Below the pieces are notes generated by a model that was not told the DNA's origin, ran no database searches, and was given only the letters and a program-made list of their open reading frames with translations. Below are positions 33,141 through 43,436 of a DNA stretch of 64,000 bases, piece by piece. Made by a program: the position numbers and the translations under genes. Position 1 is the stretch's first letter. Every line of letters starts with the position of its first letter. The stretch comes from Selaginella tamariscina. Taxonomy: Eukaryota; Streptophyta; Lycopodiopsida; Selaginellales; Selaginellaceae. The stretch spans positions 218,143 to 282,142 of the forward strand of contig PUQB01000255.1 in assembly GCA_003024785.1 (NCBI GenBank), written 5' to 3'.

Positions 33141-33987
33141 GAGGGCGCTAAATGAGACAAACAAGACTCTGTCACATGATGGCGGACTAGTAAGAAGGTG
33201 CCACCTGCACCTAGGGTCTAGCGCTAGGTGACCCACTATAAAAGCAGGAAGGTTGGTAGTGGGTCGGGGTCTTTTGGGCAGTCAAGTCTGCGTCTTGTAT
33301 CTTGCTCCCCTGTTGGAGTAGTTTGTACTCAGGCAGGCACTATATTATAATACATGCTCCTTTTATCACCATCTTCTTGGTGATTCCCCTCTTGCTCCGC
33401 TTCTAGGCCAAGCAACACACTCTGCTAACCACCATAGCAGTACCCTAGGAGAACTCCCCCACCCTGTACATGGACCCTCGTGGCGTCTGAGTAAAGGCCA
33501 TTCAGCACCTTCCAGTACTCCCGAGGTAAGGTCGGCTTGCTGGCTCGGACCCCGGGGTTGGACGTTATCCACAGAGTCCTGGCAACCACTGAGGCTTCAT
33601 AGGAAGCATCACATTTGGCATGCGGAGTCCTCGATAACCATTTGTGGCGACCATGGGGGTATAGTACACACGGATGGAGTTCACTTTAATAAGCAGAGTT
33701 GCGGATGAAGGAGAGCCAGGATTAACTTGTTCAAACAACTAGAGATCAACGAGCATCACTGGCCAGGAGGATGTGACAGGTTGGCCGAGGGAGGTTGATG
33801 GAAGGTAGCGAGGCACCCCGGTTGCCGCAATCAGCCCCTACCTCACCCACCTGAGGGAACAATGCAAAATACCGCATGGCCGAATTCTTTGAGCAGCAGT
33901 AAACCCGCACAGCAGTGGCAGAGGCAGTCGTACGCTGCCGTAATGAAGAAGGATATGAAGAAACCGCAGCACGTTTGGACGTTAGTC
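33141..33987 (+). mobile_element. Older element, left part (LTR-like promoter and ORF start)
   Basis: 33232-33300 has CACTATAAAAGCAGGAAGG and GTTGGTAGTGGGTCGGG, a retroelement-type promoter that is also found near 19937. A frame from about 33903 (EAVVRCRNEEGYEETAARLD) runs into the chromovirus insertion at 33988 and continues at 40188. The family is not identified; the DNA is more GC-rich than its surroundings. Confidence 0.5.
33983..33987. repeat. Chromovirus target-site duplication, left
   Basis: TAGTC, identical to 40183-40187. Confidence 0.85.
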
Positions 33988-34550
33988 TGTCAAGCCACGA
34001 TCCAGGAACTAGGAAAAGAAGGATTCCAAGGACAGGAAGGCTTGACTCAGGAGCAGGACCGAGAGCAGGACAGGAACAGGAACAGGATGGATCCAGGAGC
34101 AAGACAGGATCAGGATAGGATCCGGGAGCAAGACAGGAAGGCGCAGGACAGGATCCAGGAACAAGACAGGAACAGGACAGGATCCGGGAACAAGAGGAGC
34201 AGGAAGGACAAGAGAAGACAGGAAACAAGACAAGAACAAGACAAGACGAGATTGATCGTAGTAAGACTGGTGTTGATAGTAACTGATTGTACAACAATTA
34301 GGTCGGAGCTTTTATGCTCACAACTCCAAGAGCTAATCTAGGCATGAGTGCTAAAAGTGGTTGCATGCATGCAAAGTGATGCATGCATGAGAGGCTAAGA
34401 TGAGTCCACATGTCCCTTATCCTCTAGGCATATCCTGTGGCATATCCTGTAGGAATATCCTGCAACCGTATCCTGTGTCCGGAATCCTGTAGGAATATCC
34501 TTAGGAAAGTCCTGCAACCCATATCCTGTATCCTGTATCGGGTCGTGACA
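33988..34550 (-). repeat. Chromovirus 3' LTR
   Basis: It runs TGTCAAGCC to GTCGTGACA in the plus view. The predicted transcription start is near 34288, with a TATA-like ATAAAAG (minus) at 34309-34315. The end at 34420-34545 is built from repeated TATCCTGTA motifs, and 34030-34200 from CAGGA-type repeats. Confidence 0.92.
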
Positions 34551-34595
34551 GCACCTCCTCCCTAAAGACGAGTTCCACGAGTCTTGGGACCTGGT

Positions 34596-34785
34596 TTAGC
34601 AGGATAATGCCGATGGAAGGCAGCAACTTGGAAGAAGCATGGAGTAAGTTGGATGCAGGTTCCCAAGTGCGATCAGTAGGCAAATAACCTTTCCAATCCA
34701 CCAAGTATTGGAGTTGGTGTGAGAGATGAAGACGAGAATCAAGGATGGCTGCAACTTCGTACTCAGGTTCAGTGTCAATGACCAC
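34596..34785 (-). pseudogene. Chromodomain of the chromovirus polyprotein
   Basis: EYEVAAILDSRLH, QLQYLVDWKGYLPTDRTWEP and ASNLLHASSKLL match a chromodomain: the aromatic Y, then W-K-G and W-E-P, form the histone-tail cage in the family. Located at the very end of Pol as expected for chromoviruses. The domain itself reads open here but is separated from integrase by frame changes. Confidence 0.9.
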
Positions 34786-34909
34786 AGGAGGGGGAGGAGA
34801 AGAAGCACGACCGGAAGAGAAGAAGGATGATACGGCTCCAACAAGGAGGTGTGAAACACAGGATGAAGTTTCACCGTGGATGGTAACTCGAGTCGGAAAG
34901 CTACAGGAT

Positions 34910-35860
34910 TTACCTCCGCCACGATCCTGTAAGGGCCCAATCGTTGAAAATCCAACTTAGAAGAAGGCCTGTTGGTGCGAATGTGTCGACGAAGAAGCCA
35001 CACGAGATCACCAATCTTGTATGCAGGTGCCGGCTGACGGTGAGCATCAGCATGATGCTTGTATCGTTCCTGTGCCTGCTGAAGATGAACCTGGAGATCA
35101 TCCTGTACCTGACGAAGATGCTGGAGACGATCCTGTACTGCAGGAGCGGAAGAAGGAGAAGCGGAGGAGCAAAGTCAAAACGTGGATGGTGGCCTGTAAG
35201 AGCAAAGAAAGGTGTCTGTCCTGTAGATGCGTGAACGGAGTTGTTGTAGGCAAACTCCGCCATTGGAAGAAGGTCCAACCAGTTGTCCTGCTGGTAACTG
35301 ATGAAGCAACGAAGATACTGTTCTCAAGGTCTGAATTGTGCGTTCGGACTGCCCATCAGTTTGCGGGTGATATCCTGAAGAAAGATCCGCTTTAACCTGT
35401 AGACTCCGAAGAAGCTCTCGCCAAAACTTGGACATGAATTGTGGACCTCGATCGGAAACAATGCTCTCAGGAAGACCATGATGTCGGAACACTTCACGGA
35501 TCACCAACTCAGCAGTTGTCTGACCTGTAGCTGTCTTGTTGCAGGGTAGGAAATGAGCCTGCTTGGTGAAACGGTCAACCACCACAAGAACTGCATCGAA
35601 TCCACGAGAAGAGGAAGATCTGTGAGGAAATCCATAGAAATGGATCTCCAAGGAGCAGAAGGAACAGGAAGAGGACGAAGAAGACCAGAGGGTGCATGAT
35701 GAGGCATCTTCGACCTGTTACAAGTGTCACAACTCCGTACAAACCTTCCACAAAACCTCGCAACCCAGGCCACCAATAGTTGCGAGTCACCAACTCCACT
35801 GTCTTGGCCACACCAAAATGTCCTGTAGCCGGGGTATCATGACAATCCTGTACCACACGA
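34910..35860 (-). pseudogene. Chromovirus integrase
   Basis: The zinc-binding part is near 35856 ([19 protein letters not shown]; the later cysteines are in [12 protein letters not shown], in another frame). The catalytic core contains [17 protein letters not shown] (first Asp), ESIVSDRGPQFMSKFW (second Asp) and SGYHPQTDGQSERTIQTL (Glu), a complete D,D-35-E set. After the core come MAEFAYNNSVHASTGQTPFF and the GPYRIVAEVNPVAFRLELP segment. The pieces are distributed over three frames, so no full integrase can be translated. Confidence 0.9.
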
Positions 35861-35949
35861 GTCCTGAAATACCAACAGGAACGTACAGGAGACCTTCCCG
35901 GTACAGGAGTCCATCCTGTATGGTGAACAACTTGTAGTCTGGACGGGAA

Positions 35950-36480
35950 CTGGAGGAAGAGGAACTTGCAACGTCAGGATGAATGTGTGAGAACACATTC
36001 TTTGCCAAGTCGTCTGTAGCCAACTGCGAACGGACGTCCTGTAGGAGTGTTGAATTTGCTGGAGCCTGATGAACCTGCAGTGCCGCAAGCCGGAATCGAT
36101 CAGGACCCAACAACACTTGCCTTTGACAGTCAAATGCAGGATCGCCCGGGCTTGGTGCAAGGTAAGAGCGCCTAGACAATGCGTCCGCCTTGCCATTCCG
36201 AAAACCGGGCCTGTAGACGATGACGAAGTCAAAACGTGATAGGAACTCCGCCCACCTAGCCTGTCGCCGACTGAGAACTCGAGCCGTTTGAAATACTCCA
36301 GGTTCTTGTGATCCGTAAGAACTTGTACAGGATGTGCAGCACCTTCCAGGAAATGCCGCCACTCCTCGAACGAATCCACAATGGCCTTGAGTTCCTTGTC
36401 ATGAATCTCGTAATTGATCTCCGCCGAAAGGAACTTACGAGAGTGAAAAGCTACAGGATGAAGCAACTTGTCTTCCAACT
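35950..36480 (-). pseudogene. Chromovirus RNase H and connection
   Basis: [40 protein letters not shown] and [13 protein letters not shown] are the standard gypsy RNase H motifs, with the catalytic D-E-D pattern recognisable. The next frame continues [19 protein letters not shown] and [10 protein letters not shown], the conserved end of RNase H. Confidence 0.9.
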
Positions 36481-36553
36481 TGTGATAGGACGGATCCTAC
36501 TGCAAAATCCGAGGCATCTGCTTCAACGAAAGGACGAGAAGGGTCAGGATGTG

Positions 36554-37480
36554 CTAAAATCGGAGCTGTCGTGAAGGTGTCCTTGAGTGTTGTGAATGCA
36601 TGTTCCGCCTTGTCGGACCAAGAGAAAACCCTGTGCGCTTGGTGAGTTCCGTGAGTGGAAGTACACGCTTGGAGAAGTCCTGTATGAACCGCCTGTAGAA
36701 GTTTGCAAAGCCAAGGAAACATTGTACATCTCGTACAGACTTGGGCCTCTCCCACTCCACGATGGTCTTCACCTTGTGCATGTCCATGGAAACGCCAGCA
36801 GGAGAGATGTAGCCCAAGAACTCCACAGAATCCCTATCGAAAAAACACTTCTCCAACTTCGCATACAGGCCATGCTCGCGAAGCCGCTGTAGAACTAATC
36901 GTACATGCTTGTCATGTGCCGCCTGGTCCTTGGAGAAAATCAAAATGTCGTCGAGGTAGATCACCACAAACTGGTCCAAGAAGTCACGAAAGATGTCGTT
37001 CACCATGTGTTGGAACACGGCTGGGGCATTGGTAAGGCCGAAAGGCATCACCGTGTACTCGAAGTGTCCATACCTTGTACGAAAGGCAGTCTTCCACTCA
37101 TCGCCGGACGAATCCGTACAAGGTTGTAGGCCCCTCGTAAGTCGATCTTCGTGAACACCTTTGCTCCTCGCAGCCGATCGAGAAGTTCCGGGATCAATGG
37201 CAACGGGTACCGATTCCGAATGGTACTTGATTCAAACCCCTGTAGTCCACAACCAAACGTAAGCTCCCATCCTTCTTCTTGACAAAGAAGATAGGAGCTC
37301 CTGCAGGGGACTTTGAGTGACGAATGAAGCCGGATGCCAAGTTGTCCTCGATGTACTGACGAAGAACCTCCAACTCTGTGGGTGACAATGCATAAATCGG
37401 TCCGAACGGTGGAGTCTTTCCTTCCGCAAGATCAATAGGACAGTCGTAGGACCTGTGAACAGGAAGAACTGCAGCCTTGT
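36554..37480 (-). pseudogene. Chromovirus reverse transcriptase
   Basis: The finger region starts with [20 protein letters not shown] (37388), [20 protein letters not shown], then after frame changes [33 protein letters not shown] (YLDD catalytic motif), [17 protein letters not shown] and [20 protein letters not shown]. All main RT motifs exist, but in at least three frames. Confidence 0.92.
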
Positions 37481-37497
37481 GCTTGTCAAAAACGTCC

Positions 37498-38100
37498 TTA
37501 AAGTCGTGGTACTTGGATGGTAGGGAAGAAGGAGGAAAGGAGGAGTAGGAGAAGGAGATTGAAAAACAGGAGAGTCGATACAGGAAAGGTAGAAGAGGAC
37601 GTAGGAGTTACTTGAAAGGCAAAAAGGTGGAAAGGAGCAGGATCAGTGGCGTTCATGCATGGTAGTGGTAAGAACTCGGAGAGGAGAAGGAGGGAGCTGT
37701 GACTGAAAAAGAGGAAGGATCTTGGGGGTGGAACAGAAGCAGAGTAACAGAAAGAGGCAGGATTGGAAAAACCTGTGTGGATGTTGACGAGTGTACAGGA
37801 TTGGAAGAATCCTGTACAGAGTCCGTGGTTGCGCAGGAGTGAGGAAAGCCTGCGAATGTGCTGACGAACAACAGGAGGTGGATCCTGTTGAGGAGGAACC
37901 TTCGACACTGATACAGGATTGGAAGAACCCTGTACAGGAACCGCAAACTTACAGGAGTGGAGAGAGCCTGCGGATGTGCTGAGGAACTGACATGAGGTGA
38001 ATCCTGTCGAGGAGGAGTCTTCAACACTGGTACAGGAACAGGCACGGTCAATCCTGTAGCTTGTACTGCCTCAGATACTAAGGATGTATCCTGCACACAG
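37498..38100 (-). repeat. Tandemly repetitive protease-RT linker
   Basis: 37793-37915 and 37916-38035 are tandem copies of a unit of about 120 bp, built on GTACAGGATTGGAAGAA...CCTGTACAGG. The coded linker is Ser/Pro-rich. TACAGGA/TCCTGTA occurs many times here. Confidence 0.7.
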
Positions 38101-38119
38101 GAAGGTACAGGATTGATCC

Positions 38120-38530
38120 TAGCTGTGGAGAGGAAAACGTGAGCGTCCTAGACCTCCAGTCGATCTGCGGATTTGCAACAACGAACCATGGCATGCCCAA
38201 AATGATGGGAGTCGACCGAGTCTTGATCAAGTTGAAGGAAATTGAACAGTTGAATGTGCCATGACTGCAGGAGAGAGGTTCGGTAGCATGGGTAACTGCG
38301 CCAGAAGCAATCAGACGCCCATCGGCCACCTCTACAGGAACTGCACGCTTCAACTTCACCACCGAAATGCCATGTTGAGTTGCAAAATGTCATCCATGAA
38401 GCATGCATTTGCACCAGTGTCTAACAGGGCAAACTCCTTGAGCTCTCGATTATTAAATGAATGTGTACAGGAAACTTGAGTGATGGAATGGTATGAGCAG
38501 CACCAATGGAGCCTGCACCTACGTCCAACT
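38120..38530 (-). pseudogene. Chromovirus aspartic protease
   Basis: ELKEFALLDTGANACFMDD (near 38455-38400) carries the catalytic DTGA. RAVPVEVADGRLIASGAVTH, IILGMPWFVVANPQIDW (the ILG-M-x-W flap-side motif of gypsy proteases) follow in another frame. One frame change divides the domain. Confidence 0.88.
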
Positions 38531-38559
38531 TCGCGGCTCCTAGACGAAGTGGACATTGG

Positions 38560-39506
38560 TTTTCCGACTGAACTTCAGCTTCAACTTCACGCGTCTTGAA
38601 GTTCCTGGCTTTAATAGGACAATCTGCCACCTTGTGTCCTGCTCACCACAATACAAGCATAGGTTCTCACTGCGACGACGTTGCTTCTCAGCAGCGGAAA
38701 GAGAGCCACGCTTGGATTTCTCAACCTCCATAGGAACTACTCCAGAAGGTGGTGCAGGAACATGTACCACAGCTGCAGGATTGGTTTGCAGGAACTGCTG
38801 ACGGATCTTTCCTGACGCTCGAACAAACGGTTGTCGCAACGAACAGCTTGTTGCATGATCTCCGCTAATGTTTGGGCATCCGGTAACGTAAGGAGAAGGT
38901 CCTTCACGTCATCCCTCAACCCAAAACGGAAGTGTTCGATCAATGCAGTCTCGTCCCATGGAATGTTCGTGCAAAGTTGCTGAAATTCGGATGCATAGAC
39001 GGAAGCTGGTCGGGATCCTTGAGTGAGCTTCCGTAACTTCGTGCATGCAGAACGGTACTTATCAGGATCTCCAAAACAGGCTTCAAAGGCAGCCACGAAA
39101 CCTTCAAAGTCTTCCATCAATGGGTCGTCACGCTCCAGCAAGGGGCAACCCAAGCCCGTGGAGATCCACTTAGTAAGGATGCCAAAAGACCACCTTTTGA
39201 GCATCAGTCGAGTAGCGCGTGGTTGCATGCGGATCAAGAGCCGGATCTGATTCAGGAAACCTTGGAAATCGGCACGATTGCCACTGAACTTCTCTGGCAT
39301 GCTAACTTCGGCTCCGAAGAAAAGTTCGATGAAGAGGGAACCACCGATGCCTGAGAGAGAGCCTGCGCAGCAGCCTTGGAGGATGCATCAGCAGCTGCAT
39401 GTGCCGCATTGGTGGAACCTTGCAGATCGGTGACCACTTGGCGCAAAGTGGCCAGCTCATGAAGCAACATTTGGTGCTCGCGTTGAAAGTGCTCAAAATC
39501 AGCCAT
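38560..39506 (-). pseudogene. Chromovirus Gag
   Basis: The start is ATG at 39506 (MADFEHFQREHQMLLHELAT, a coiled-coil N-terminus). The Gag core in the next frame reads KFSGNRADFQGFLNQIRLLI, AFEACFGDPDKYRSACTKLR, ASVYASEFQQLCTNIPWDE, then LLTLPDAQTLAEIMQQAVRC. One base is lost near 39318 relative to the second copy (43637). A zinc-knuckle remnant, NLCLYCG, followed by KVADCPIKARNFKTR-like residues, lies near 38680-38600. The core resembles RTL/PEG10-type Gag. Confidence 0.9.
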
Positions 39507-39587
39507 GATCTATGAAAGAAAAAAGGAGGAAAACGAAGGAAAAGAATCAAGGAAAAAAAAGTAGCTGGAAAACGGAGAGCTATGAAA

Positions 39588-39603
39588 GCAGTTACTATCA
39601 AAC
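39588..39603 (-). promoter_or_regulatory. Putative self-complementary primer-binding site
   Basis: Minus sense GTTTGATAGTAACTGC follows the 5' LTR with no gap. Thirteen of its bases (TTGATAGTAACTG) are the exact reverse complement of LTR sense sequence at 39890-39905. It does not resemble TGGTATCAGAGC-type tRNA sites. Confidence 0.65.
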
Positions 39604-40182
39604 TGTCAAGCCACGATCCAGGAACCAGGAAGAGAAAGGATTCCAAGAACAGGAAGGCTTGACTCAGGAACAGGACCGAGAGCAGGACAGGAACAGGAAC
39701 AGGAAGGATCCAGGAGCAAGACAGGATCAGGATAGGATCCGGGAGCAAGACAGGAAGGCGCAGGACAGGATCCAGGAACAAGACAGAAACAGGACAGGAT
39801 CCGGAAAGACAGGAGCAGGGACAGAACAAGAGAGGAAGGAAACAAGACAAGAACAAGACAAGACGAGATTGATCGTAGTAAGACTGGTGTTGATAGTAAC
39901 TGATTGTACAACAATTAGGTCGGAGCTTTTATGCTCACAACTCCAAGAGCTAATCTAGGCATGAGTGCTAAAAGTGGTTGCATGCATGCAAAAGTGATTG
40001 CATGCATGCAGAGGCTAAGATGAGTCCACATGTCCCTTATCCTCTAGGCATATCCTGTGGCATATCCTGTAGGAATATCCTGCAACCGTATCCTGTGTCC
40101 GGAATCCTGTAGAATATCATAGGAAAGTCCTGCAACCCATATCCTGTATCTGGAATCCTGTATCCTGTATCGGGTTGTGACA
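39604..40182 (-). repeat. Chromovirus 5' LTR
   Basis: 579 bp; in sense it begins TGTCACAACCCGATAC and ends GGCTTGACA. TATA-like ATAAAAG lies at 39926-39932, and AATCAGTTACTATCAA, the proposed self-primer and RNA 5' end, at 39890-39905. Confidence 0.92.
39890..39905 (-). promoter_or_regulatory. Proposed transcript 5' end / self-primer in the LTR
   Basis: AATCAGTTACTATCAA in sense orientation, starting 27 nt after the beginning of ATAAAAG. Complementary to the PBS at 39588-39603 over 13 nt and to the second copy's PBS (43340-43355) over all 16 nt. Confidence 0.6.
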
Positions 40183-40187
40183 TAGTC
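40183..40187. repeat. Chromovirus target-site duplication, right
   Basis: TAGTC, identical to 33983-33987. Confidence 0.85.
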
Positions 40188-40981
40188 CAGGTACAATAGC
40201 ATGCAGGAATGAGCAATACCTGAACGGGCGACCTCCCCCAACAATGACCTACGATGCAGAGTGGGATGGATGGCAAGATGATGGAAGCCCTCCACCTCTT
40301 GACGTAGGCAAAAGTGACGGCCATGATGAGCCCCACACCAAAGAGCAGAACCCGTGTTCGATGAGTACCCCCGAGGGAGGAAACCCCGCACAGGAGAACC
40401 CCAGGAAAGGGAAGGCCTACGGCGAAGGCAGGAATCTCGAGGGGGTGAAAGCAGCACGGATAGCGATAGGGGACGTGAGACGGAGGTCCAACATGTCCAG
40501 CGCCACGACGAACGTAAGGTAGGAAACCCAGGGCCGCTGTCACCCACCAGGGTAACGCGGAGGGCCCGTGGCTGCCCGGAAAGAGGGAAGGAAGAGCCTC
40601 ATCTGGAAGGCCCCTGTAGGGAGGGGCATTGATTGCCAATAAGGCAACCTCTGCACCAGGGGTACACATGGGATGACAACCTGCACAAAGGTGATTGGAC
40701 GTCAATGAGCTGACGACTGGGAGGAGGTACCAGTAAGGGGGGCCACATAGTGACCACTCTAGGCAAGGGACAAGGGGATTCCGTCTACGGGCAGGGGAAA
40801 TCCGCACGAGCGACCAACACCGTGCCGGCCCCACGAGGGAAGTCCGTCAGGGCACCAGCAAAGCCGCAATCACCACCAAACGAGGGGATACTGTCTCAGG
40901 GCAAGGAGGATTCGCCCTGTCAATCACAACCATCTAGGTGCCGCAAGGGGATTTCGCGCACAGTCCTACAAAGCCACTCAC
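40188..40981 (+). mobile_element. Older element, right part with ORF continuation
   Basis: The frame broken by the chromovirus at 33987 continues here without shift (PGTIACRNEQYLNGRPPPTM, then TYDAEWDGWQDDGSPPPLDV) to a stop near 40522. It is hydrophilic and rich in Gly, Pro and Arg later. The sequence is GC-rich. The second chromovirus copy begins at 40982. No retroviral domain is recognised. Confidence 0.5.
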
Positions 40982-41419
40982 TGTCAAGCCACGATCCAAG
41001 AGCAAAGAGGCTTGACTCAGGAGTAGGACAAGGACTAGAAACAAGACAAGAACAGGACAGGAACTAGGAACAAGACAAGGAGAAAACATGAAGCAAGGAG
41101 AGAATAGGAAGCAAGGAGCAAGACAAGAATAAGACAAGATCGATCATAAAAAGACTGGTGTTGATAGTAACTCATTGTACAACAATTAGGTCGGAGCTTT
41201 TATGCTCACAAATGCAAGAGCTAATCTGGTCATGAGCCTAATATAGTCATGAGCTAAAAATGGTGACCCTTATCCTGTAGGCATATCTTGTAGGCATATC
41301 CTGTAAGTATATCCTATAGACATTCCTATGGGCATATCCTGTATACCGTATCATGTATCATGTATCCTGTATCCTATATCTTGTATCTGGAATCCTATAT
41401 CCTGTATCGGGTCGTGACA
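40982..41419 (-). repeat. LTR of the second chromovirus copy
   Basis: It starts TGTCAAGCCACGATCC and ends GTCGTGACA like the first copy, but is 438 bp long because of internal deletions in the CAGGA-repeat part. The self-primer segment at 41161-41176 has one mismatch. Confidence 0.85.
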
Positions 41420-43153
41420 GCACCTCCTCCCTAAGGACGAGTTTCATGAGTCTTAAGACCTGGTTTAGCAGGATAACGCTGATGAAAGTAGCAACCTTGG
41501 AAGAAGCATGGAGTAAGTTGGATGCAGGTTCTCAAGTGTGCGATCAGTAGGCAAATAACCTTTCCAATCCATCAAGTATTGAAGTTGGCAATGATGAAGA
41601 CGAGAATAAAAAATGGCTGCAACTTCGTACTCAGGTTCATCGTTAATGACCATAGGAGGGGGAGGAGAAGAAGCACAACCAGGAAGAGAAGAAGGATGAT
41701 ACGGCTCTAACAAAGAGGTGAAACACAGGATGAAGTTTCATTTGTAGATGGTAACTCTAGTCGGAAAGCTACATGATTGACCTCAGCCGCAATCCTGTAA
41801 GGGCCCAATCGTTGAAAATCCAACTTAGAAGAAGGCTTGATGGTGCGAATATGCTGACGAAGAAGCCATGCGAGATCACCAATCTTGTATGCAGGTGCCG
41901 ATTGACAATGAACATCAGCATGATGCTTGTACCGTTCTTGTGCCTGTTGAAGATGAACCCGAAGATCATCCTATACCTGACGAAGATGCTAAAGATGATT
42001 CATTACTACAGGAGCGGAAGAAGGAGAAGCAGGAGGAGCAAAGTCAAAACATGGATGGTAGCATGTAAGAGTGAAGAAAGGTGTCTGGCCTATAGATGCG
42101 TGAACGGAGTTTTGTGGCAAACTCGCCATTAGAAGAAGGTCCAAACTAGTTGTCTTGTTGGTAACTGATGAAGCAGTGAAGATATTACTCCAAGGTCTGA
42201 ATCGTGCATTTTGATTGCCCAGTTTGTGGATGATATCATGAAGAAAGATCCGCTTTAACTTGTAGACTTCGGAGAAGCTCTCGCCAAAATTTGGACATGA
42301 ATTGTGGCCTCGATCAGAAACAATGCTCTCATGAAGATCATGATGTTGGAACACTTTGTGGATCACCAACTCAGCAGTTGTCTAGCATGTAGCCGTCTTG
42401 TTACATGGTAGGAAATGAGCCTGTTTGGTGAAATGGTCAACCACCATAAAAACTGCATCAAATCCACGAGAAGGAGGAAGATCTGTGAGGAAATCCATAG
42501 AAATGGATCTCCAAGGAGCAGAAGGAATAGGAAGAAGATGAAGAAGACTACATGGCACGTGATGAGGCATCTTTAACCTGTTGCAAGTGTCACAACTCCG
42601 TACAAACCTTTCCACAGAATTTCGCAACCCAGGCCACCAATTGTTGCAAGTCACCGACTCAACTGTCTTGGCCACACCAAATGTCCTGTAACTGGGGTAT
42701 CATGACAATCTTGTATCACACGAGTCCTGTAAACACCAACAGGAACGTATAGGAGACCTTCCCGGTATAGGAGTCCGTCTTGTATGGCGAACAACTTGTA
42801 GTCTGAACGAGAATTGGAGGAAGAGGAGCTTGCAATGTTAGGACTAATGTGTGAGAACACATTCTTTGCCAAGTCGTCTATAGCCAACTGTAAACGGATG
42901 TCCTATAGAAGTGTTAAACTTACTATAGCTTGATGAACCTGTAGTACCGCAAGCTAAAATCAATCAGAACCCAACAACACTTACTTTTGACAATCATATG
43001 CAGGATCGCCTAGGGTCGGTGCAAGGTAAGAGCGCCTAGACAATGCGTCCGCTTTGCCATTCTGAAAATCGGGCCTATAAACGATGACAAAATCAAAACG
43101 TATAGGAATTCCACCCACCTAGGTGAGTTTCATGAGTGGAAGTACCTGCATCC
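41420..43153 (-). pseudogene. Second chromovirus copy: chromodomain, integrase, RNase H end
   Basis: It is collinear with 34551-36262 of the first copy. Chromodomain LQYLMDWKGYLPTDRT (near 41590), integrase [20 protein letters not shown] and CDTCNRLKMPHHVP (near 42450-42580), and the CHDTPVTGH zinc end are recognisable. It is much more diverged than the first copy, with many C-to-T type changes and short deletions. At 43123 it jumps to a short RT-derived piece (43133-43153), then the sequence changes orientation. Confidence 0.85.
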
Positions 43154-43165
43154 AACTCTGTTCCT

Positions 43166-43337
43166 GGATCCTGTCCTGCTCCTTCCTGTCTTGCTCCCGG
43201 ATCCTATCTTGATCATGTCTTGCTCCTAGATCCATCCTATTCCTGTTCCTGTCCTGCTCTCGGTTCCTGCTCCTGAGTCAAGCCTTCATGTCCTTGGAAT
43301 CCTGTTCTCTTCCTGGTTCCTGGATCGTGGCTTGACA
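43166..43337 (+). repeat. LTR tail of the second copy, inverted half
   Basis: Plus-sense R/U5-type sequence (CCTGTCCTGCTC repeats) ending GGCTTGACA at 43337. Confidence 0.85.
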
Positions 43338-43339
43338 GT

Positions 43340-43355
43340 TTGATAGTAACTGATT
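43340..43355 (+). promoter_or_regulatory. Primer-binding site, second copy
   Basis: TTGATAGTAACTGATT, two bases after the LTR tail; the exact reverse complement of the 16-nt LTR segments at 39890-39905 and 34273-34288. Confidence 0.65.
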
Positions 43356-43436
43356 TCATAGCTCTCTGTTTTCTAGCTACTTTTTTTTTCCTTGATTCTT
43401 TTCCTTCGTTTCCTCCTTTTTTTTCTTTCATAGATT

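Larger units (their letters stand above)
33988..40182 (-). mobile_element. Ty3/gypsy chromovirus, structurally complete, 6195 bp
   Basis: Sense is the minus strand. It has LTRs at both ends (TGTCA...TGACA), a 5-bp duplication TAGTC, and Gag, protease, RT, RNase H, integrase and a C-terminal chromodomain in the gypsy order. A chromodomain places it among chromoviruses; the single Gag-Pol layout, RTL/sushi-like Gag and apparent self-primed PBS suggest the Tf1/sushi/Tcn1-like side of that group (inference). Frameshifts and stops interrupt gag-pol several times. LTRs are 563 and 579 bp and closely alike. Confidence 0.93.

Noticed and set aside
33746..34341. 183-codon minus and 159-codon plus frames over the 3' LTR
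   Set aside because: They result from CAGGA-type repeats in the LTR, which have no stop in several frames; the same happens at 39302-39958.
40037..40834. 265-codon minus-strand frame
   Set aside because: It crosses the LTR boundary and target-site duplication of the chromovirus and is antisense to the older element's ORF; composition (Pro, Leu, Ser, Trp) is that of an antisense shadow.
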